Below, in pieces: positions 1 to 4,414 of a DNA stretch of 25,154 nucleotides; position 1 is the stretch's first letter, and each line of letters opens with the position of its first letter. The translations under genes were made by a program, and so were the position numbers. The DNA comes from a virus. The DNA is taken from IMG/VR virus record IMGVR_UViG_3300046008_000629, positions 1 to 25,154 of that record. The stretch is one strand, 5' to 3'. The notes under the pieces were generated by a model, which saw only the letters and a program-made list of their open reading frames with translations, searched no databases and was not told the DNA's origin.

Positions 1-1
1 G

Positions 2-226
2 TATGATTACGAGGATTTAAAGCCCGTGTTACATCCCGTTGAAGAAGATTTTCAAGCCAGTCGAATTGAAACGCTCAAGCAAAACAAAGCAGGAATTGAG
101 CAATTAAAAAAGGTTTCCGAGCTTGAGCTTTACGACCGCACACAGATTGACCTAAAACAGTTTGCGTTATCTAAGCAAATGCAGAAGAATCGCGCCGTCG
201 TTTCCTCATTGTCAATTTATGGGTGA
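2..226 (+). CDS. C-terminal end of an unrecognised protein (cut at the window edge)
   Basis: An open frame runs in from the left edge and stops with TGA at 224-226. The visible 74 residues are charged and look alpha-helical, with many Glu, Lys and Gln, ending in Ser-Ile-Tyr-Gly. A GTG at 26 is the first in-window start, but the frame is open upstream of it (codons from base 2), so this is more likely the tail of a longer gene than a 66-residue protein. It lies on the strand opposite to the virion genes, beside small accessory genes, and is followed directly by an intrinsic terminator, so it probably ends an early or accessory transcript. I do not recognise the family. Confidence 0.55.
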   Translation, partial: YDYEDLKPVLHPVEEDFQASRIETLKQNKAGIEQLKKVSELELYDRTQIDLKQFALSKQMQKNRAVVSSLSIYG

Positions 227-261
227 AAATAATTTTTGATGCGCCAGCAAACCCCTAACGC

Positions 262-290
262 CCCGATGATGAAAATTATCGGGCTTTTTC
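262..290 (+). terminator. Intrinsic terminator after the left-edge gene
   Basis: A 9-bp stem (262-270 with 275-283, one G-U pair) closes a GAAA tetraloop and is followed by CTTTTTC and more Ts. It sits 35 bp after the stop of the left-edge gene and before the four-gene small-protein cluster, so it separates the two transcripts at least partly. Confidence 0.75.
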
Positions 291-312
291 ATTTTTATAG
301 GAAACGAAAACA

Positions 313-549
313 ATGAATGACAAAAATGTTGTCAGAGCAGTTAAAAATTTTATGTTTTGTTGGTTTGTGACGTTGCTTTTAGGAGCGTATTGCTTGCTAG
401 CAGTTACGGTTCTAATGCCAGTTCGCTTTTTCGCCCACCGTGAAACCTTTGAATGGTGCGCCGAATATGAAGCAGATTATTTCAGTGACGCGATGTTGGA
501 ATTCACAATCAAAATGCGTGAAATCATTCTGATGCGTTGGAGTTCGTAA
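313..549 (+). CDS. Small membrane protein, hypothetical
   Basis: A 78-residue protein with one strongly hydrophobic stretch at about residues 13-38, rich in Phe, Leu and Val, followed by an acidic amphipathic C-terminus. This predicts a single membrane span with the C-terminal half as a small soluble tail. The start is an ATG preceded by an AGGAAA-type ribosome-binding site. Its stop TAA shares bases with the ATG of the next gene (TAATG), so the two are translationally coupled. It is the first gene of a four-gene cluster of very small proteins, a typical phage accessory position. No family is recognised; a role at the host membrane, such as superinfection exclusion, is possible but only a guess. 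Confidence 0.7.
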   Translation: MNDKNVVRAVKNFMFCWFVTLLLGAYCLLAVTVLMPVRFFAHRETFEWCAEYEADYFSDAMLEFTIKMREIILMRWSS

Positions 550-728
550 TGATTGAAGTAATAATCAAAGGTAGAGGAATCGAAGATTTTTATTTGCTCG
601 GAAATTCTCACCAACGCCGAAAGCAATTCAGAAGGCTACAACGGGATGCAAGGTACAAAATGGTTAGGTTCTGCGAAGGAAAAGCAAGGTGTTATTTGAA
701 ATGCGTGGGAGGTGGCAATGAAAGTTGA
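549..728 (+). CDS. Small basic protein, hypothetical
   Basis: A 59-residue, very basic protein (an Arg/Lys-rich middle with an Arg-Arg-Lys-Gln-Phe-Arg-Arg run) and two Cys in the C-terminal third. The ATG at 549 is preferred over an in-frame TTG at 537 because GGAG (539-542) lies 6 nt upstream and the ATG overlaps the previous stop as TAATG. Its own end overlaps the next gene, whose ATG at 718 precedes this stop. The charge suggests nucleic-acid binding, but no known motif can be read and the function is unknown. Confidence 0.65.
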   Translation: MIEVIIKGRGIEDFYLLGNSHQRRKQFRRLQRDARYKMVRFCEGKARCYLKCVGGGNES

Positions 729-978
729 TTTTAATAATGTCCGTATTGCAGCAGTTGATAGATATAACCAATTGACTGAAATTTTAAATGAAAAAATTGA
801 TTCAAGAGGTGTTATCGAATCGTTTGATGCAGATGAAATTCAAGGTGTAATGGACGCATTGAGAACAAACTTAGTCATCATTGCCGCATCATTTGAAGAT
901 GGAAATAATGATTTTATCGATGTTTGTGAAAATCTAAATTTCGTTGATTTTAACCCTGCAATTTATGAGGAGGGGTGA
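718..978 (+). CDS. Small acidic protein, hypothetical
   Basis: An 86-residue acidic protein, predicted mostly helical, beginning Met-Lys-Val-Asp-Phe. The ATG at 718 is chosen over the GTG at 712 because GGGAGG at 707-712 makes a textbook ribosome-binding site 5 nt upstream of it. The gene overlaps the previous one by 11 bp and its TGA overlaps the ATG of the following 26-residue gene. Sequence and context suggest a small cytoplasmic phage accessory protein; I recognise no family. Its acidity (many Asp and Glu) contrasts with the basic protein encoded just before it, so the two could be partners, but that is speculation. Confidence 0.65.
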   Translation: MKVDFNNVRIAAVDRYNQLTEILNEKIDSRGVIESFDADEIQGVMDALRTNLVIIAASFEDGNNDFIDVCENLNFVDFNPAIYEEG

Positions 979-1058
979 TGACAGGGATTGAATTATGGTT
1001 TCTTTGCGGTTTTTGTTTTGTTTTTGGCTATATGACTGGAGGTTGGAATGACAACTAA
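978..1058 (+). CDS. 26-residue single-span membrane peptide
   Basis: An ATG overlapping the previous stop (TGATG at 976-980) opens a 26-codon frame ending in TAA at 1056-1058. A strong ribosome-binding site, GAGGAGGGG, ends 2 nt before the start. The peptide is a hydrophobic Phe/Gly/Cys-rich segment with glycines spaced along one helix face, then a short polar end (Trp-Asn-Asp-Asn). It is probably a one-pass membrane peptide, resembling in style the very short DUF3789-type phage and mobile-element proteins, though I cannot assign it to that family. The good start site, coupling and the terminator that follows argue that it is real in spite of its size. Confidence 0.5.
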   Translation: MTGIELWFLCGFCFVFGYMTGGWNDN

Positions 1059-1108
1059 ACACTGCAATCGCTAAAGCCACCCAATAACTTTTGACAAAAA
1101 ACACGTTT

Positions 1109-1138
1109 CGCCATTCGTGTTGAATAATGGCGTTTTTT
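1109..1138 (+). terminator. Intrinsic terminator of the small-gene cluster
   Basis: A 7-bp GC-rich stem CGCCATT/AATGGCG (1109-1115 and 1126-1132) with a 10-nt loop is followed directly by six Ts. It closes the 313-1058 cluster and abuts the inverted repeat in front of the next gene. Confidence 0.8.
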
Positions 1139-1197
1139 ATTGTAGCGTTTCGATACACTATTGTTTATTATTGTAATTCATCGAAACGCTACAATAA
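1137..1197. promoter_or_regulatory. 18-bp perfect inverted repeat, likely operator of the winged-helix/J-domain gene
   Basis: TTATTGTAGCGTTTCGAT (1137-1154) is repeated exactly as its reverse complement at 1180-1197 across a 25-bp AT-rich spacer. The arm ends 8 bp before the ATG at 1206. The motif TATTGT also recurs in the spacer at 1159 and 1169, giving same-strand copies spaced 21 and 10 bp apart, about whole helical turns. This looks like a site for a dimeric regulator or an iteron-like initiator, more than a terminator, since no T-run follows. A convincing -35/-10 pair could not be fixed inside it. A rearranged copy of the two half-motifs occurs at 1760-1778. Confidence 0.55.
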
Positions 1198-1205
1198 TAA
1201 ATCAC

Positions 1206-1757
1206 ATGAAACGACTAACAAAAAATAGAATTGATATTTTGCGTTGCTTAACCGAAGGGCATCACGATTGCGGCTTGCCTCCTTATACAGTTAGCGATAT
1301 TCACTATATGCTTTATAGTTTTGATGAAAATGGGCAATACCTGCTATCAAAAACTGATAAAACACGCGAAAAAACACAGAAAAATCAAATCCGCAGAACA
1401 TTAGAAGAATTTGCAATGGAAGGCATTGTTGTCATGTCACGCGAATTAAACGATATTCACAACGACTTGTTGCCGTACTGGGAAAAGAAATATCAAATCG
1501 CGGCAATGGTTGAAGCAAATTTCCTTGAGCAAGAAATAAAAGATATTGAAAGCAAAGTGTCACGCGCAAATGGCATTGAAATTTTTGGAGCTGTGTTTGA
1601 TGCAGGAAAATTGACAGAATCAGAAATGAACGACTTAACAATTCGTGTAAAGCGCATGATTCAAAAAACACACCCCGACAAAGGCGGTAAAGCAGAGCAT
1701 TTTCATACCATGAAAAAATGCCTTGATATGTTGCGAAAAATGCCTGTTAAAAAATAG
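1206..1757 (+). CDS. Winged-helix-like protein with C-terminal J domain (DnaJ-type HPD motif)
   Basis: A 183-residue protein. Residues about 5-80 resemble a winged-helix DNA-binding fold: a helix near Arg-Ile-Asp-Ile-Leu, a second around Thr-Val-Ser-Asp-Ile, and a recognition-like helix near Gln-Ile-Arg-Arg-Thr-Leu before Gly-Ile-Val-Val. A helical linker covers about 100-125. Residues about 138-177 form a J-domain core: a basic helix II, the diagnostic His-Pro-Asp (156-158) followed by Lys-Gly-Gly, then a helix III. J domains stimulate DnaK-type Hsp70 ATPase through HPD. The ATG at 1206 is preferred over a TTG at 1161, which lies inside the 18-bp inverted repeat. The gene stands alone between a terminator and the C4-like module. 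A regulator or replication initiator that recruits host DnaK is the inference; neither is shown. Confidence 0.7.
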   Translation: MKRLTKNRIDILRCLTEGHHDCGLPPYTVSDIHYMLYSFDENGQYLLSKTDKTREKTQKNQIRRTLEEFAMEGIVVMSRELNDIHNDLLPYWEKKYQIAAMVEANFLEQEIKDIESKVSRANGIEIFGAVFDAGKLTESEMNDLTIRVKRMIQKTHPDKGGKAEHFHTMKKCLDMLRKMPVKK

Positions 1758-1759
1758 CC

Positions 1760-1778
1760 TTTCGATAGACTACAATAA
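1760..1778. repeat. Rearranged copy of the upstream operator half-motifs
   Basis: TTTCGAT (1760-1766), a 3-bp gap and CTACAATAA (1770-1778) are both blocks of the 18-bp inverted repeat found upstream of the winged-helix/J-domain gene, here in a different mutual orientation. The site sits 5 bp before a putative -35 box for the C4-like RNA, so the same protein may bind both places. Confidence 0.4.
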
Positions 1779-1783
1779 AACTA

Positions 1784-1813
1784 TTTACATCGCCTTTGTT
1801 TTTAGGTTATGCT
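1784..1813 (+). promoter_or_regulatory. Putative promoter of the C4-like RNA and icd/ant leader
   Basis: TTTACA (1784-1789) and TATGCT (1808-1813) are separated by 18 bp and match four to five positions of the sigma-70 consensus boxes. Initiation near 1820 would give a terminated RNA of about 77 nt ending in the T-run at 1890-1896, which is close to the known length of P1 C4 RNA. The promoter is assigned by motif and spacing only. Confidence 0.45.
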
Positions 1814-1819
1814 TTTACC

Positions 1820-1896
1820 GCAGTCACGAGATTGCACTGGCTTGAACACCAGTTTTGTAAAGCGTTACCCGCACACGAAAGCCAAGCGGTTTTTTT
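1820..1896 (+). ncRNA. c4: C4-like antisense RNA controlling the antirepressor
   Basis: Two hairpins are visible: ACTGG/CCAGT (1836-1840, 1849-1853) and CCGC/GCGG (1869-1872, 1886-1889), the latter followed by seven Ts as an intrinsic terminator. Three segments are complementary to the downstream leader in strictly antiparallel order: 1842-1849 (TTGAACAC) with 1995-2002, 1856-1862 (TGTAAAG) with 1985-1991, and 1872-1878 (CACACGA) with 1939-1945. This is the layout of the a'/b' antisense segments of P1 and P7 C4 RNA, which block translation of icd and ant and so keep the antirepressor off in lysogens. The RNA, a small coupled leader gene and a BRO-N gene lie in the expected order. Exact ends are inferred. 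Confidence 0.68.
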
Positions 1897-2061
1897 ATGC
1901 CCCAGTTTTCACGATTCGCCGTATTTGCGGTAAAATCGTCGTGTGAATTGGAGTTGTTGAGAATATCCAATATCAACAGCAGCACTTTACAGCTGTGTTC
2001 AACCTCCAATTCACGCCACTTCGGTGGTATTTATGAACAAAATGTAAGGATTCAAAAATGA
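1897..2061 (+). CDS. Icd-like leader peptide gene coupled to the antirepressor
   Basis: An open frame from ATG at 1897 to TGA at 2059-2061 encodes 54 residues; the frame is open back to 1861, so the exact start is uncertain, and no good ribosome-binding site precedes 1897 (it directly follows the C4 terminator). A GGAG at 1950-1953 might serve a non-ATG start further in. The TGA overlaps the antirepressor ATG as ATGA. P1 icd likewise sits between C4 and ant and overlaps ant, and its translation is needed for ant expression; it also inhibits cell division. The peptide contains a His-Phe-Gly-Gly motif like that of short Icd/Ash-type phage proteins. All three C4-complementary segments fall within it. 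Role in coupling is well supported by layout; a division-inhibitor role is inference. Confidence 0.5.
   Translation: MPQFSRFAVFAVKSSCELELLRISNINSSTLQLCSTSNSRHFGGIYEQNVRIQK
1939..2027 (+). promoter_or_regulatory. Structured leader and antisense target upstream of ant
   Basis: GTGAATTGGAG (1943-1953) pairs perfectly with CTCCAATTCAC (2004-2014), an 11-bp stem around a loop holding two of the three C4-complementary segments. A separate CCAC-UUCG-GUGG hairpin (2016-2027) follows. When C4 RNA binds, the long stem would be opened or displaced, so the leader can take two mutually exclusive folds. This sits within the icd-like frame and 30 bp before the ant ATG. Confidence 0.55.
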
Positions 2062-2801
2062 TTATTTCAACATCAGCTTTAACCTTCAACGGCGTAACTC
2101 TTTCGCCAATTTCACATAAAAACCAAACTTGGTTGTCAGCCGCAGAATTATCTAAGGCTTTAGGATACGCAAAATCTGATGCCGTATCTCAGGTTTATGA
2201 CCGTAATTCTGATGAATTTAACGACAGTATGACGACTGTTTTACGAGACACTCAAATTGAGGGTCTGGGGAAAAATAGCGGTTTGCAGAAGGAGCAGCGC
2301 ATTTTCTCACTTCGTGGTTGCCACTTAATCGCCATGTTTGCAAAGACAGTAATTGCTAAACAATTTCGTGTTTGGGTTCTTGATATTTTGGACAAAGAAG
2401 TTAATCCAAAACCTTACGGCTTGAAAGAATTGCCAGTGATTTGTCCTTTTGCAAATCAAAGTCAATCTACACCTGTTACAGCACCTGCTGTCGAGCTAAT
2501 CACTAACCAACAACGGGTGAAACTTGAGGATATTGTTTCAAAAATTCTTTCATGTGTGCATTTTGAAAGCTCTGCAAAATGGAACATTTACGCATCAATT
2601 CGTGAAATGTATAAAATCGAATCAATTGATAAATTGCCAGCGCGGCATTTTGATGCCGTGCATAGCAATCTATCGGTTGTGTATGAATTGGCAAAACAAC
2701 ACCATAATCTGTTGTGCGAGGCGGATAAAAATTTCATTAAATCAGTAATGAAGAAACAGCAGTTTCAATTACCACCACAGCAATATGGCTTGTTAGCGTA
2801 A
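2058..2801 (+). CDS. ant: Phage antirepressor, BRO-N domain
   Basis: A 247-residue protein. Residues about 8-115 match the BRO-N fold of phage antirepressors: Trp-Leu-Ser-Ala-Ala-Glu-Leu near 25-31, Ala-Leu-Gly-Tyr at 34-37, Ser-Leu-Arg-Gly at 84-87 and a terminal helix with Phe-Arg-Val-Trp-Val-Leu at 103-108. The C-terminal part (about 145-215) resembles the ORF6C/Ant-type domain that often follows BRO-N. Antirepressors bind and inactivate the phage repressor or act as DNA-binding regulators, promoting lytic growth. AAGGA (2046-2050) lies 7 nt before the ATG, and the upstream icd-like frame overlaps by ATGA, so both independent and coupled initiation are possible. Control by the C4-like RNA is the likely regulation. 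The gene ends 1 bp before the convergent parB-like stop. Confidence 0.85.
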   Translation: MIISTSALTFNGVTLSPISHKNQTWLSAAELSKALGYAKSDAVSQVYDRNSDEFNDSMTTVLRDTQIEGLGKNSGLQKEQRIFSLRGCHLIAMFAKTVIAKQFRVWVLDILDKEVNPKPYGLKELPVICPFANQSQSTPVTAPAVELITNQQRVKLEDIVSKILSCVHFESSAKWNIYASIREMYKIESIDKLPARHFDAVHSNLSVVYELAKQHHNLLCEADKNFIKSVMKKQQFQLPPQQYGLLA

Positions 2802-2802
2802 T

Positions 2803-3444
2803 CTAACGACTAGGATAAAGCGGTATCGTTTTCAAGCAATCATTGAGAACGTGCCGCTTTTCGCCGTCGGTTAAACCCTGCAAAATTTCCATAATTAAAT
2901 CTTGTTTGGTTTTTTCAATCGAGTTTGTCACAGATTGTGACGGACTTCTTTCAACTGGTAACGCCTCAGTTGCCGCGCTTTTCTCGGCAACTGGCAATGG
3001 TAAACTTTCACCTTTTCGTTTTGCTATTTGCTTTTTCACTTCGGCAACAGGTAGGTTTTTACCTTTTGCATATTCGTATATTTCTTCTGCAATATCAGCG
3101 TTAATTGGGGCTGAAATTTCGTAAGCGGCTGATATGCCAATACCAGCCAAATCACGGGCTTCAAAAAATCGTGCTAAATTTATTAAACGTGTTCTTTGTG
3201 GTTGGCTACCCAAACAAATTGATTGGGTACACCATTGCCCAAATTCTTTATCACTTTTAAACCGCTCACGCGCTTCGAGTAATATCCTGCCTTGTAATAA
3301 TTGTCCCTGTTGTTCAATCTCTTCAAATCGGTATGCCAACTGTTCAAGTGTTAATGCTTTTAAATTATCCTGCTCGACAGCTTCAACAAATGCCATTTCT
3401 TTTTTATCATGTTCAGACTTTGGAATTCTATTTTTTATTGCCAT
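2803..3444 (-). CDS. ParB-like / plasmid partition accessory protein
   Basis: A 213-residue protein read from ATG at 3444 with AAGAGG 9 nt upstream, starting inside the end of parA (10-bp overlap). It lacks the classical ParB box. Residues about 30-100 contain a helical Glu/Gln-rich region followed by Phe-Gly-Gln-Trp and a segment with Gln-Arg-Thr-Arg-Leu-Ile-Asn-Leu-Ala, resembling the DUF3102-type helix-turn-helix where a recognition helix follows a Trp-containing helix. A Lys/Arg-rich segment lies near 130-145, then a Ser/Pro/Ala linker and a C-terminal helix likely used for dimerisation. Pairing with parA makes a centromere-binding partner the best reading. The family is not recognised with certainty. 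Confidence 0.6.
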   Translation of the reverse strand: MAIKNRIPKSEHDKKEMAFVEAVEQDNLKALTLEQLAYRFEEIEQQGQLLQGRILLEARERFKSDKEFGQWCTQSICLGSQPQRTRLINLARFFEARDLAGIGISAAYEISAPINADIAEEIYEYAKGKNLPVAEVKKQIAKRKGESLPLPVAEKSAATEALPVERSPSQSVTNSIEKTKQDLIMEILQGLTDGEKRHVLNDCLKTIPLYPSR

Positions 3445-4070
3445 GATAAAACCTCTTTCATCAATTTTTTAATTTCAGACGTTGCTTTGGAGTTATCCAT
3501 TTCAATCACACCCGCACCAACCGCCAAAGCGTCACGGTAAATTTTACGCTCACTAATAATTGTTTGAATGGGGTTAAGGATTTCAAAACGTGATAGATAT
3601 TCGCGTGCTTCTGAAATTTCTGTGACGATCGGATTAGTCGAGGCTTTTGTGATGATATACGCTGCTTTGAGTGTTTCGTTTAATTCGCTGGCATCTTTGA
3701 TAACGCCAACAACTGACGACATCGTGTCTAAATCTGCTTGTGAAGGACAGCAGGGGATAATGGCTAAATCAGCGGCAAGCAATCCTGTTCGCAATTCAAG
3801 TGAATCACGACCTTGGCAATCAACCACTACATAATCGTAGTGTGCCGACATATCCCGTAACGTGGATTTGATGTTGTCATATTTTTGCACGCATGAAATA
3901 TAAACGTAATCAGATTCACTACGATCGTGCGCCCAATTTGAAGAAGTGGATTGCCTATCAGAATCGACTAAAACAATCTTTTTGCCATTAACTGCCAAAA
4001 ATGCAGCAATGTTTGTTGCAAGCGTTGATTTCCCAACGCCACCTTTTTTAGAACCAATTAAAATAATCAT
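3435..4070 (-). CDS. parA: ParA-family partition ATPase
   Basis: A 211-residue P-loop ATPase. The deviant Walker A motif Lys-Gly-Gly-Val-Gly-Lys-Ser-Thr is at residues 9-16, Val-Asp-Ser-Asp-Arg-Gln-Ser at about 35-41 matches the ParA A'' signature, and Val-Val-Asp-Cys-Gln-Gly-Arg-Asp at about 81-88 matches Walker A'/B of plasmid ParA proteins. It has no N-terminal helix-turn-helix, so it is the short (type Ib) form that does not itself bind an operator specifically. ParA binds ATP and nonspecific DNA and, with its ParB partner, spreads plasmid copies to daughter cells. The gene lies 50 bp downstream of the late operon on the same strand, after a 7-bp inverted repeat, and no clear ribosome-binding site was seen before its ATG. 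Confidence 0.88.
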   Translation of the reverse strand: MIILIGSKKGGVGKSTLATNIAAFLAVNGKKIVLVDSDRQSTSSNWAHDRSESDYVYISCVQKYDNIKSTLRDMSAHYDYVVVDCQGRDSLELRTGLLAADLAIIPCCPSQADLDTMSSVVGVIKDASELNETLKAAYIITKASTNPIVTEISEAREYLSRFEILNPIQTIISERKIYRDALAVGAGVIEMDNSKATSEIKKLMKEVLSWQ

Positions 4071-4071
4071 T

Positions 4072-4104
4072 TTAAAACCGCTCGTCGTTGGATTAAAACG
4101 AGCG
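4072..4104 (-). repeat. Inverted and direct repeat in front of parA
   Basis: CGCTCGT (4079-4085) is mirrored by ACGAGCG (4098-4104), a 7-bp stem with a 12-nt loop. TTAAAAC also occurs twice in direct order (4072-4078 and 4093-4099), 21 bp apart. Read on the minus strand the stem is followed by GTTTTAAAA, a weak terminator tail for the late operon. It could instead be the parA operator or a partition site; the parA start codon begins 9 bp beyond it. Confidence 0.45.
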
Positions 4105-4120
4105 ATTCTAAGCCTATTTG

Positions 4121-4414
4121 TTAACGATTCAAAATCCGCAAATAAAAAGTCCTTTCGTCGATGCGACCTGACGCTGTTGTGATTTGAATGGTAAAACTGG
4201 CAAGCTCGTTAAGCGTTCCGCCCGATATAATCGGCGTGATAATGCCGTTTTGAGCCACGCTTGAATCAATCACAATATCACCGCTTTTGGTTATCGTGTG
4301 ACTTGCATAACTATCCGTTTCAAGCCACGCGCTAAAATCAATGGGGAAATCAAGCGTTGCATTAACATCTTTAACACCTGTCATTTTCCCGTTTATGTTT
4401 GTCCAAAATTTCAT
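4121..4414 (-). CDS. Phage fibre-tail adaptor-like protein
   Basis: A 97-residue all-beta protein. An Asp-Phe-Ser-Ala-Trp-Leu segment (26-31), a region Ile-Ser-Gly-Gly-Thr at about 64-68 and a closing Thr-Ala-Ser-Gly-Arg-Ile-Asp-Glu-Arg (about 80-88) match the pattern of small immunoglobulin-like phage fibre-tail adaptor proteins, in which Asp-x-Ser-x-Trp-Leu and Ser-x-Gly-Arg are conserved. Such proteins link fibres to the tail tip. Its ATG overlaps the stop of the repeat protein upstream (ATGA), and it is the last gene of the virion operon before parA. The assignment rests on remembered pattern, not a search. Confidence 0.6.
   Translation of the reverse strand: MKFWTNINGKMTGVKDVNATLDFPIDFSAWLETDSYASHTITKSGDIVIDSSVAQNGIITPIISGGTLNELASFTIQITTASGRIDERTFYLRILNR

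Noticed and set aside
934-1158. A 74-residue minus-strand frame over the small-gene cluster end
   Set aside because: It overlaps the real 718-978 and 978-1058 genes and the terminator, and has no plausible ribosome-binding site or homology.
1161-1205. TTG start for the winged-helix/J-domain gene
   Set aside because: It lies inside the 18-bp inverted repeat; the ATG at 1206 after it is a better start.
1824-2009. Minus-strand frame across the C4/icd region
   Set aside because: It is antisense to the structured leader and lacks any start signal; the plus-strand features explain the interval.
1939-2027. Retron msr/msd-like RNA
   Set aside because: The long hairpin could suggest one, but there is no reverse transcriptase nearby and the antisense layout explains the structure.
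2843-3472. Plus-strand frames opposite the parB-like gene
   Set aside because: They are mirror frames of the minus-strand coding sequence with no signals of their own.
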